Below are positions 53,523 through 60,711 of a DNA stretch of 64,000 nucleotides, piece after piece. Both the position numbers and the translations under genes were made by a program. How positions within the stretch are numbered: position 1 is the stretch's first letter; the number at the start of each line of letters is the position of its first letter. The notes beneath the pieces are model-generated. The model was not told the origin of the DNA. It saw nothing but the letters and a program-made list of their open reading frames with translations, and did not search any database. This DNA is from Prado023 sp963818445. Its GTDB lineage: Bacteria > Actinomycetota > Actinomycetes > S36-B12 > CAIYMF01. The stretch is taken from assembly GCA_963818445.1 (NCBI GenBank), contig CAWFSG010000021.1:153489-217488 (forward strand), read 5' to 3'.

Positions 53523-53837
53523 TCACCGAACTGTTGTCGACGTGACCTCCACTGCCCAGACATCGCCCTCGACGTGGACGTCGAAGTCGTGACTACCTTC
53601 CGGTGCGCCAGGGCCGTCGACCAGCGTGACCGATCCGACCATCTGCTCGAGGCGCGTTGCGACCAACAGCTCGCCTTCGTCGCATCGCGCGCCGGCCGGC
53701 GGGATCCACCTGATCCAATGCTGACACGCGTCACTGCCGTAGCCGGTTGACAGCACCCGTGGCCACCGCTGCTGGGGCGGGACCTTGGGGCTTCCCAACC
53801 GCCGGTCACCGGGACGGTACGCGCCAATGTGGGTCAC
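53523..53837 (-). CDS. Possible small gene or gene fragment
   Basis: 104-codon frame. The last 45 residues (GELLVATRLEQMVGSVTLVD and SHDFDVHVEGDVWAVEVTST) read like real protein. The ending resembles the E-x-D...V-E-V pattern of restriction-like nuclease cores but stops there, as if truncated. The N-terminal half is not convincing. Reported as a candidate only. Confidence 0.3.
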   Translation of the reverse strand: MTHIGAYRPGDRRLGSPKVPPQQRWPRVLSTGYGSDACQHWIRWIPPAGARCDEGELLVATRLEQMVGSVTLVDGPGAPEGSHDFDVHVEGDVWAVEVTSTTVR

Positions 53838-53852
53838 CCTGCCAGGGCGGCG

Positions 53853-54449
53853 TCAGAGACTGTGCACGATCCAGGCAAGTGCCACGCAGTTCACAGTGAC
53901 TGTGGCCCAGAAGATGGTGCGGAATGGCTGCTTGGTCGTCTTGTGTCGGAAGACTCGTCGCGCGACCAGAGCACCCGGCCAGCCGCCCATCAGGTCGATC
54001 GCGTGGAGGGTGGACTCCGGCGTGCGCCACCTGCCCTGCTGTGCGGCGGACTTGTCGGCCCGGTACGTGAGGAACGCGACGGCGCTCAGCAGGCCGTAGC
54101 CGGCCAGCAGAATGAGTGGCAGCTGGTCGAGCACGACGAGAATCACCAAGACGGTGAAGAACAGCGTCGACGTAGCCAGAGCCAGGGGTACCCCGGTGGC
54201 GCTGGCTCGGGCTGCTGGCGGGGATGTCAGGTAGCGCACCTCTGATGCGCGCGCCCGGTTGTGCTCGTCGCGCACCTCAGCGTAGGAGACCAAGCATCCG
54301 CTGGCCGGCCGGCGATCACGCGGGAACGCGCTCACGTGCACGAAGACGCGCGAGCCTCCAGCGGAGGGCTTGATGAAGCCGAAGCCGCGGTCGTCGTTCC
54401 AGTCCGCCAGTACACCCTGCTTGCGCACGGCTCCGTCGTTTGCCGGCAC
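53853..54449 (-). CDS. Cold-shock domain fused to DUF1294 membrane protein
   Basis: 198 aa. The N-terminal cold-shock fold (about 8-70) has the RNP1-like DRGFGFIKPSAGG and VFVHVSAFP strands. Two membrane helices follow (about 88-125), then the DUF1294 module with YRADKSAAQQGRWRTPESTL, LHAIDLMGGWPGALVARRVF and a final helix. The fused CSD-DUF1294 layout is known in bacteria; the function is unknown, presumably nucleic-acid binding at the membrane. GTG start. Confidence 0.82.
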   Translation of the reverse strand: MPANDGAVRKQGVLADWNDDRGFGFIKPSAGGSRVFVHVSAFPRDRRPASGCLVSYAEVRDEHNRARASEVRYLTSPPAARASATGVPLALATSTLFFTVLVILVVLDQLPLILLAGYGLLSAVAFLTYRADKSAAQQGRWRTPESTLHAIDLMGGWPGALVARRVFRHKTTKQPFRTIFWATVTVNCVALAWIVHSL

Positions 54450-54640
54450 GTTCTCGGCCCCTCCCCCTGCCAGACCTGACAGCCTGCGGTCGCGGATCTC
54501 GTCGTTCCTGCATGCAGCGGTATCAGGCTAGGCGACTTGGTCAGTGAGCTTCACGGGAAAGCCGCTGCGACATCCTCAGCAGGGTGCGCGATAGGCGGAA
54601 TGGGCTACAGGTCGGGGGGGTGGGGTGAGGCTCGGGCTGC

Positions 54641-55774
54641 TCAGGAGGGTTCCACGACGGGTGCCTGCCCCGCTGCTCGCCGCCAGGCCAGGCGCCGCCG
54701 CAGCCACAGCGACACGTACACCAGGCCCACGAGGGCGGGGACCTCGATGAGCGGGCCGATGACCCCGGCGAGGGCTTGTCCGGAGGTGACCCCCCACACG
54801 CCGATGCTCACGGCGATCGCGAGCTCGAAGTTGTTCCCGGCGGCGGTGAACGCCAGGGTGGCGGTCTTCGGGTAGCCCAGGCGGGCGCGCCGGCCGACGA
54901 CGAACGACACGCTCCACATGATCGCGAAGTAGGCCAGCAGCGGGATCGCGATCAGCAGGACCGACAGCGGGTCGTTGAGGATCGCCTCGCCCTGCAGGGC
55001 GAACATCACCACGATGGTGAACAGCAGCCCGTACAGCGCCCAGGGGCCGATCCGGGGCAGGAACGTGTTGTCGTACCAATCGGCACCCCGGCGGGGGCGC
55101 AGGATGCGCCGGGTGAGGTACCCGGCGGCCAGCGGGATGCCCAGGAAGATCAGCACCGACTTGGTGATCTCCCAGGTGGAGAAGGTGACGTCCTCGGTGG
55201 GTAGGCCGAGCCATTCGGGCAGGGTCTGCAGGTAGAACGTGCCCAGCAGGGCGTAGCCCAGGACCTGGAACACCGAGTTGATCGCGACCAGCAGGGCGGC
55301 GGCCTCCCGGTCACCGCAGGCCAGGTCGTTCCAGATGAGCACCATCGCGATGCACCGGGCCAGGCCGATGACGATCAGGCCGGTGCGGAACTCGGGGTAG
55401 TCGTAGAGGAACACCCAGGCCAGGGTGAACATCAGCGCGGGGCCGATCACCCAGTTGAGGACCAGGGAGCTCCACAGCATGGGCTTGTCGCCGGTGACCC
55501 GGCTCATGTCCTCGTAGTGCACCTTGGCCAGCACCGGGTACATCATCAGCAGCAGGCCGATGGCGATCGGCAGCGAGGTCTGGCCGACCTTCACGGCATC
55601 CAGGACGTCCTGGATGCCGGGCAGTGCCCACCCGAGGAGCAGGCCGGCGAGCATCGCCAGCAGGATCCACACCGGCAGGAACCGGTCCAGGGTGGACAGC
55701 CGGTGCAGGACGTCGGCCTCGATCGGGTCCACCTCGGAGGCAGCGGCGGTGTCGGGATCTGGCTGGTTGCTCAT
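54641..55774 (-). CDS. acr3: Arsenite efflux transporter Acr3
   Basis: 377 aa, ten hydrophobic segments. It expels arsenite (and possibly antimonite). ACR3 motifs are VLIWNDLACGDREAAALLVA, the Cys-bearing segment of helix 4 expected to bind As(III), and FTAAGNNFELAIAVSIGVWG. The N-terminal 25 residues are acidic and soluble. It is the last gene of the arsR-permease-trx-trx-acr3 operon, 29 bp after the second small thioredoxin. Confidence 0.93.
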   Translation of the reverse strand: MSNQPDPDTAAASEVDPIEADVLHRLSTLDRFLPVWILLAMLAGLLLGWALPGIQDVLDAVKVGQTSLPIAIGLLLMMYPVLAKVHYEDMSRVTGDKPMLWSSLVLNWVIGPALMFTLAWVFLYDYPEFRTGLIVIGLARCIAMVLIWNDLACGDREAAALLVAINSVFQVLGYALLGTFYLQTLPEWLGLPTEDVTFSTWEITKSVLIFLGIPLAAGYLTRRILRPRRGADWYDNTFLPRIGPWALYGLLFTIVVMFALQGEAILNDPLSVLLIAIPLLAYFAIMWSVSFVVGRRARLGYPKTATLAFTAAGNNFELAIAVSIGVWGVTSGQALAGVIGPLIEVPALVGLVYVSLWLRRRLAWRRAAGQAPVVEPS

Positions 55775-55803
55775 GCGGGGCTCCCTGCCGAGGTGCGCAG
55801 ACG

Positions 55804-56043
55804 TCAGACCGACGGTGCCAGCAGCGTGGCGATCTCCTTGGCGTCGGGGACGCGCCCGGAGACCAGGACCTGCTCGTCGACGACCAGGCCGGGGGTCTTC
55901 ATGACCCCGTAGGAGGCGATGTCACCGAAGTCGGTGACCTTCTCCACGGTGGCGTCCAGGCCCAGTGTGGACAGGGCCTGCTTCGTGTTGGCCTCCAGGC
56001 GCACGCAGTTCGCGCAGCCGGAGCCGAGGATCTTGATGATCAT
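55804..56043 (-). CDS. Small thioredoxin-like redox protein 1
   Basis: 79 aa, minimal thioredoxin/glutaredoxin-like fold (TM0996/MTH895 type). It starts IIKILGSGCANCVRLEANTK with a CxxC active site (C11, C14) and has the cis-Pro KTPGLVVDEQVLVSGRVP. It is a tandem paralogue of the next gene upstream. The ATG overlaps that gene's stop (TGATG). In ars loci such proteins accompany the DUF318 permease; a thiol-relay or metalloid-binding role is inferred. Confidence 0.82.
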   Translation of the reverse strand: MIIKILGSGCANCVRLEANTKQALSTLGLDATVEKVTDFGDIASYGVMKTPGLVVDEQVLVSGRVPDAKEIATLLAPSV

Positions 56044-56330
56044 GGGTGGTTCCCTTCGATGGTGTTCTGTGTCTGGGTATGGCGGTCTGAGGCGTCGACC
56101 AGGAGTTGACGCAGCGCGCTCGGGCTGGGCACCCGGCCGGCGAGGAGGACCCGGTCGTCGATGACCAGCGCAGGGGTGGTCATCACGGAGTAGTCCATGA
56201 TCGCCTGGTAGTCCTCGACCTTCTCCACGGTGGCATCCAGGGCCAGGGCCGTCACGGCCTCGCGGGTGACCCGGTCCAGGGTCACGCAGTTGCGGCACCC
56301 AGGCCCGAGGATCTTGATGGTCATGGTCAT
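56040..56330 (-). CDS. Small thioredoxin-like redox protein 2
   Basis: 96 aa, paralogue of the adjacent gene: TIKILGPGCRNCVTLDRVTR with CxxC, TTPALVIDDRVLLAGRVPSP as the cis-Pro region, plus a 20-residue polar tail. ATG 56330 overlaps the permease stop (ATGA). Twin CxxC proteins in one operon are unusual and suggest a two-step redox relay or separate partners for the permease and Acr3 (inference). Confidence 0.8.
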   Translation of the reverse strand: MTMTIKILGPGCRNCVTLDRVTREAVTALALDATVEKVEDYQAIMDYSVMTTPALVIDDRVLLAGRVPSPSALRQLLVDASDRHTQTQNTIEGNHP

Positions 56331-57391
56331 GTCGGCACCCCAGAGCCCAGGATCGCGTTGAACAGGTAGCCAACGAAGATGATCCCCGTGGCCACCACGC
56401 CGACGAACAGGGCCAGCAACTTGGGCTGCAGGACCCGGCGCAGCAGGATCATCTCGGGCAGCGACAGGGCCACGACGGCCATCATGAACGCCAGCACGGT
56501 GCCCATCGGCATGCCCTTGGAGTACAGCACCTCGACCAACGGCATGATCCCGGCGGCATTGGAGTACAGCGGGACGCCGATCGCCACCGCCACCAGCACG
56601 CCGAAGGGGTTGTCGGAGTTGGCGTAGGTGGTGAAGAAGTCGGTGGGGACCCAGCCGTGGATGACCGCCCCGAGGCCGATGCCGACCAGCAGGTAGGGCC
56701 AGATCTTGCGCAGGATCGTGGCGACCTCCTCGATGCCCATGCTGATCCGTTGGTCGAAGGTCAGCCCGGCGGCAGGGTCGATGACCTGGCCGCGCAGCTT
56801 CGTCTCGAACACGAACGGCTCGACCCAGCGCTCCACGTGCAGTCGGCCCAGGACCCAGCCTGCGACGATCGCGATGGTCACGGCGGCCACGACGTAAACG
56901 GCGGCGATCTGCCAGCCGAACAGGCTCCACAGCAGGCCGATGGCGATCTCGTTGGCCAGCGGGGAGGCGATCAGGAAGCTCAGCGTGACTCCGATCGGCA
57001 CCCCGGCAGCGACGAATCCGATGAACGCCGGGACTGCCGAGCAGGAGCAGAACGGCGTGATCACACCGAGCCCGGCGGCCATCACGTTGCCCACCCCCTC
57101 GCGCTTGCCGCCGAGCAGGGCCCGTGTGCGCTCCACGCTCATGAACGAGCGCAGGACCGTGACGGTGAAGATGATCCCGCACAGCAGCAGGGTGATCTTG
57201 ACGGTGTCGTAGAGGAAGAAGTGCAGCGTCTCGGTGAGCCGGGCATCCGGGTCCATCCCGAACGCGTCGTAGAGCAGCCGGTCCCACGCCCGGGCGTTCA
57301 CCCAGAACGCCAGCCACCACACGAACGCCGCGGCCGTGAGCGCGCCGACCTGTCCGCGCCGATCGGTGGGAACCCGCTCGAGCACGTTCAT
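56327..57391 (-). CDS. DUF318-type permease (ArsP-like)
   Basis: 354 aa, about eight to ten membrane helices in two repeats. The conserved metal-reactive motif VITPFCSCSAVPAFIGFVAA is at about residue 115, and the second repeat has IGVPLYSNAAGIMPLVEVL. Family members export trivalent organoarsenicals or are part of thioredoxin-linked permease systems. Which substrate applies cannot be told. It is 1 bp downstream of arsR. Start at ATG 57391; the longer frame is not conserved. Confidence 0.83.
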   Translation of the reverse strand: MNVLERVPTDRRGQVGALTAAAFVWWLAFWVNARAWDRLLYDAFGMDPDARLTETLHFFLYDTVKITLLLCGIIFTVTVLRSFMSVERTRALLGGKREGVGNVMAAGLGVITPFCSCSAVPAFIGFVAAGVPIGVTLSFLIASPLANEIAIGLLWSLFGWQIAAVYVVAAVTIAIVAGWVLGRLHVERWVEPFVFETKLRGQVIDPAAGLTFDQRISMGIEEVATILRKIWPYLLVGIGLGAVIHGWVPTDFFTTYANSDNPFGVLVAVAIGVPLYSNAAGIMPLVEVLYSKGMPMGTVLAFMMAVVALSLPEMILLRRVLQPKLLALFVGVVATGIIFVGYLFNAILGSGVPT

Positions 57392-57392
57392 G

Positions 57393-57719
57393 TCAGCCCC
57401 GCGACAGTTCTTGGAGGGCACCTGTCGTCGGCAGGGCGGCCGCGATCCGGGCGTGCGCGTCCTCGGCGATCGTGTAGTCCACCCACCTCCCACGCTTGGC
57501 CGAGGTCACCAGTCCGGCCTCGCGCAGCACCTTCAAGTGGTAGCTCAACACATTGGGTGCCACCCCCCCGACGGGCTGCAGGTCGCATACGCATCGGGTG
57601 CCCTGGGCGGCCAGCTCGGCCAACAGCCGCCAGCGGACCGGGTCCGCGGCAACAGCCAGCAGCGCTACCGCCTCCTCGCGTTCCACCGGGGATCTATCCA
57701 GCGCAATCGCATCGATCAT
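57393..57719 (-). CDS. arsR: ArsR-family metalloid-responsive repressor
   Basis: 108 aa from ATG 57719 (a start at 57761 would add 14 residues). Winged helix: ADPVRWRLLAELAAQGTRC, VLSYHLKVLREAGLVTSAKR. The CVCDL segment near residue 42 supplies vicinal cysteines for As(III) in the ArsR type 1 position. First gene of the ars operon, it should repress itself and the four genes below. The imperfect TCGA-N6-TTGA at 57713-57726 over the start may be its operator. Confidence 0.87.
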   Translation of the reverse strand: MIDAIALDRSPVEREEAVALLAVAADPVRWRLLAELAAQGTRCVCDLQPVGGVAPNVLSYHLKVLREAGLVTSAKRGRWVDYTIAEDAHARIAAALPTTGALQELSRG

Positions 57720-57767
57720 GATTGAACTGTAGTCGAGGGCTGTGGCGTCCGGATGGGCCAAAGGTCC

Positions 57768-58010
57768 CTAATCTTGGCCGGCCGCGCGTTGGCGGGCGGT
57801 CGCGGGATGGTGGGTGTGGTTCCCCAGATCGGTCCCAGCTGCGGCCCCGTCGAGTCGGCCCCGCGCCCGGCGGGCCGCGTCGCCGGGGGCACCGGGTGCC
57901 CGGGCGTGCCCGGCGATCTCCGCCAAGCCGTCGAGGGTCTGCCAGGTGCCCTCGGTGTCCAGGGCGAGGACGAGCAGCGCCAGGCTCACCGCTGACGCCG
58001 GAGCATCCAT
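57768..58010 (-). CDS. Small hypothetical protein in the ars locus
   Basis: 80 aa from ATG 58010. MDAPASAVSLALLVLALDT, TWQTLDGLAEIAGHARAP and GTDLGNHTHHPATARQRAAG look coding (amphipathic helices, no stop-prone composition). No domain recognised. Between arsR and the ArsR-phosphatase gene, same strand. Confidence 0.42.
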   Translation of the reverse strand: MDAPASAVSLALLVLALDTEGTWQTLDGLAEIAGHARAPGAPGDAARRARGRLDGAAAGTDLGNHTHHPATARQRAAGQD

Positions 58011-58071
58011 GCGGGTTGCCTCGGCGGGGCCGTCACGAGACCCCTGGTGGGTGGATGGCGGCACCAGAATA

Positions 58072-58093
58072 TGTCTCAACCGCTGTTGAGACA
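58072..58093. promoter_or_regulatory. Inverted repeat, candidate ArsR operator
   Basis: TGTCTCAA-N6-TTGAGACA, perfect 8-bp arms. It shares the core TCAA-N6-TTGA with the site at 58975-58988. It lies 62 bp upstream of the small hypothetical gene and 5 bp after the ArsR-phosphatase stop, so a terminator role is also possible. Confidence 0.5.
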
Positions 58094-58098
58094 AGAGC

Positions 58099-58788
58099 CT
58101 AGACCGCGCCGGCCTCCGCGGTCTGGGCCCAGCCGTCGATCCGGGTCGTGAGGTCGGCCAGGGTGCGCTCGAAGGCTGCCTTCGTGCCGACCCGGACCGG
58201 GTCGGGGACCGACCAGTGGGTGTGCCCAACCGAGATCTCGCGATCGGCTGAGTCGCAGACCGTGATGAGCACGTCGTCCGCGTCCAGGACCTCGGTCATC
58301 GAGGCGGGTCGGTCGGCCAGCAGTGGCAGCCCGTGGGCGCGGGCGACGCGGACGGTGCCCGGATGGATCCGGGCCGCAGGTCGCGTCCCCGCGGAGGCGG
58401 CCGAGCGCCCGGTGCGCGTGGCCCACACCGCGGCCGCGAGCTGCGAGCGCGCGGAGTTGCCCGAGCAGACGAACACCACCCGCCCCGCCGGCAATGGCGG
58501 GGTAGGGAACCGCCCGAGGGCGGCCAGGGCCTCGGGAACGAGGCGCACGTAGGTGCGCCGGCCGTCGGACTCCGAGGGGAGCCGGCGCACCAGGCCGGCG
58601 GCCTCCAGGACCTTCAGGTGGTGGGCCAGCAGGTTCGAGGACATTCCCAGAGTGGCCGCGAGGTCCCGCGGGCTGATGTCGCCCACCTCGAGGGAGTCGA
58701 CCACCTGCAACCGGCCCACATCCGACAGTGCGGCGTGACCAGCGGCACGCCACTGCAGACCGTGCATCGCAAGGGACTCAGTCGTCAT
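58099..58788 (-). CDS. ArsR-type HTH fused to a low-molecular-weight phosphatase (arsenate reductase) domain
   Basis: 229 aa. The N-terminal winged helix (about 15-95) has ISPRDLAATLGMSSNLLAHH and LKVLEAAGLVRRL. The C-terminal LMW-PTP-like domain (about 100-225) has the P-loop VVFVCSGNSARSQLAAAVW and the general-acid-region Asp residues near ITVCDSADREI. Such fusions are known in actinobacterial ars loci. It may sense and reduce arsenate or act only as a regulator. ATG 58788 marks where homology starts. Confidence 0.85.
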   Translation of the reverse strand: MTTESLAMHGLQWRAAGHAALSDVGRLQVVDSLEVGDISPRDLAATLGMSSNLLAHHLKVLEAAGLVRRLPSESDGRRTYVRLVPEALAALGRFPTPPLPAGRVVFVCSGNSARSQLAAAVWATRTGRSAASAGTRPAARIHPGTVRVARAHGLPLLADRPASMTEVLDADDVLITVCDSADREISVGHTHWSVPDPVRVGTKAAFERTLADLTTRIDGWAQTAEAGAV

Positions 58789-59081
58789 TGAGCAAGAGTG
58801 ACCGCCGGACCGGTCGCCGTCAAGCAGGGCGACCCCAGTGATCGTCGTGACCGGACGGGGGGAGCGGTCGCGCCCCGCCGACCCCCAGGTGAACGGTCGG
58901 TGACAGGAAGCGGAACCCTTGCTTGTCCGCGACGCGCGCCCTTGACTCGAAGGTGCAGCACGATCAAGGATCACTCAACGAGTGTTGATCGAAAAGGCGT
59001 ATCCGCTCACCGGCCGAGCGCCGACCGGCCGATCAGCCTTAGCCGACGGATTGCCAGATCCGCCACCTGAGAGGAACAAAT
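58789..59081. promoter_or_regulatory. Divergent regulatory region between the ArsR-phosphatase fusion and arsC
   Basis: 293 bp with no gene. It holds the operator-like TCAA-N6-TTGA at 58975-58988. A G+C-poor patch around it probably contains the arsC promoter. Confidence 0.45.
58975..58988. promoter_or_regulatory. Candidate ArsR operator upstream of arsC
   Basis: TCAACGAGTGTTGA (TCAA-N6-TTGA), flanked by ATCA on the left and TC on the right, 93 bp upstream of arsC. Same core and spacing as the repeat at 58072-58093. Confidence 0.55.
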
Positions 59082-59792
59082 GTGACCAGTGGGTACGAAC
59101 GCACAGACCTGACCATTGACCAGGTTCAGGCTCTGCGCACCGCCGCCGTCCGTTTGCAGTGCACCTTCGACGGGGTGTTCGGCGCCGAGACCATCGACCG
59201 GTTCCTGCACACCTCCTATGACGCGTTCGCCGGCCGGGCCACGATCACCACCTACCTGCCACTGCTGGCCGAACGCTTCGCCAAGCAGCGGCTCAAGGCC
59301 CTGGCCAGGGTCGAGGGGAAGGCCGGCACGGGCATCCCGACGGTGCTGTTCCTGTGCGTGCACAACGCCGGGCGCTCGCAGATGGCCCTCGGGTTCTTCC
59401 AGCACCTCGCCGGGGACCGGGCCGCCGCCTGGTCCGGGGGATCCGAGCCAGGCTCCGAGATCAACCCCGCAGCGATCGCGGCGATGGCCGAGGTCGGCAT
59501 CGACATCACCACCGAGTTCCCCAAGCCGTGGACCGAGGAGATCCTGCGCGCCGCGGACGTCGTGATCACGATGGGCTGCGGGGACGCCTGCCCGATCTAC
59601 CCCGGCAAGCGCTACCTCGACTGGGAGCTCGCCGACCCGGCGGGGCAGTCCGTCGAGGACGTCCGCCCCATCCGCGACGACATCGAGGCGCGGGTCCGAG
59701 CCCTGCTCACAGAGCTCGGGGTGTCTCTCGACAGTTCGACGACCTCCGCGGGTAGGAATTCCCCAGCGAAGCGGTCCAGGGCCTGCGCCTAG
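59082..59792 (+). CDS. arsC: Arsenate reductase ArsC with N-terminal helical domain
   Basis: 236 aa. The N-terminal three-helix domain (about 1-80; FGAETIDRFLHTSYDAFA and YLPLLAERFAKQRLKAL) is typical of actinobacterial two-domain ArsC. The LMW-PTP domain has the P-loop VLFLCVHNAGRSQMA and ITMGCGDACPIYPGKRYLDW. It reduces arsenate to arsenite for export by Acr3; electrons probably come from mycothiol or thioredoxin. The last 20 residues (after LLTELGV) are an odd Ser/Lys/Arg tail. GTG start. Confidence 0.9.
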   Translation: MTSGYERTDLTIDQVQALRTAAVRLQCTFDGVFGAETIDRFLHTSYDAFAGRATITTYLPLLAERFAKQRLKALARVEGKAGTGIPTVLFLCVHNAGRSQMALGFFQHLAGDRAAAWSGGSEPGSEINPAAIAAMAEVGIDITTEFPKPWTEEILRAADVVITMGCGDACPIYPGKRYLDWELADPAGQSVEDVRPIRDDIEARVRALLTELGVSLDSSTTSAGRNSPAKRSRACA

Positions 59793-59932
59793 GCGGACTC
59801 CGCCCGACGCCACGTCTCGTACAGAGTCTCCAGAGTGCGCACAGGTGATCCCACGAGCGCATCATTGCCGCCACCCCGAGGTGGGGTCGATGAGCACTTG
59901 CACTGCGAGAGACGTGGCGGTGGACTGGCGGC

Positions 59933-60208
59933 ATGCCCACAATCACCCAGGTCAAGGACCGCACGACCGGCAGCTGCACCGGCATGACCCTGGCTGCCCT
60001 CGAAGTCCTGGCCACCGACGGCGAGCGAACCCACGAGTACCGGATCCGGGAATGGGCCTACAAAGGCGTCTGGCAACTCCAGGAACTCAAGAACGGCGCC
60101 ACCGGCATGACCGACACCGACTACTTCGACCTCGGCGAATTCCCGACCCAGGAAGCAGCCCTGGCTCACATCGAGCAGCCGACAATGCCGCAGGGCACCA
60201 CGCGCTAG
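59933..60208 (+). CDS. Small hypothetical protein
   Basis: 91 aa. It has MPTITQVKDRTTGSCTGMTL, ERTHEYRIREWAYKGVWQLQ and FPTQEAALAHIEQP, a mixed alpha/beta pattern that reads as real protein. No family recognised. Between arsC and the sulP pair. Confidence 0.55.
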   Translation: MPTITQVKDRTTGSCTGMTLAALEVLATDGERTHEYRIREWAYKGVWQLQELKNGATGMTDTDYFDLGEFPTQEAALAHIEQPTMPQGTTR

Positions 60209-60280
60209 CCTCCCCGCGATGCCCAAGATGCCCCGACCCTGAGGACTCGCTTGACTTCTGCAGGGTCGTATTGTGCGCTG

Positions 60281-60406
60281 ATGGGCCTGCAATTCGCGGG
60301 CTTGGTCAACGCCCTCGTCGCCCGCGTCCGCCGCGACCTCGTACGGGCCTACCACGCGTTCCAACCACTGATGCGGAGTTGGGACCGGCTTGAGCCGGCC
60401 AAGTGA
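60281..60406 (+). CDS. Possible 41-aa peptide
   Basis: ATG 60281 to TGA 60406. MGLQFAGLVNALVARVRRDL and AYHAFQPLMRSWDRLEPAK form an amphipathic, Arg-rich sequence with no Cys. No homology known to me. Could be a fragment. Confidence 0.25.
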   Translation: MGLQFAGLVNALVARVRRDLVRAYHAFQPLMRSWDRLEPAK

Positions 60407-60711
60407 CTCGCTGAGCTGGCCACCGGGCCACTGCGCCCAGGTGGCGCTGCGACCCCTGTCCGTCGGGCTCAACTCTCGGCGGCGCACGGGACCCTTCGAC
60501 AGGGCCCGTGAACGACCACCCCCAGACATCGGACCCGCGCTTGCGACATCCAACCGGGAGAGCACCCGCCGATCACGAATCGGCCCGGTGGACGCTTCGC
60601 CCATCATTGCTCCAGTTCCGCGGACGCCCGTGGACTCATCCCCGGCGGATGATGCGGCCAGCCCAGCTGGGGGGACACTATGGGCGAGAGATCGCCCCGG
60701 GAGGGTCGCTG
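60407..60711. other. Non-coding stretch before the sulP pair
   Basis: 305 bp. The sulP frame is open back to 60508, but that extension is not protein-like. No promoter could be assigned. Confidence 0.4.

Noticed and set aside
49258..54500. Attachment-site repeat of the tRNA-Thr 3' end
   Set aside because: I looked for a second copy of the T-arm/acceptor sequence downstream and found none in the window; no integrase gene is present.
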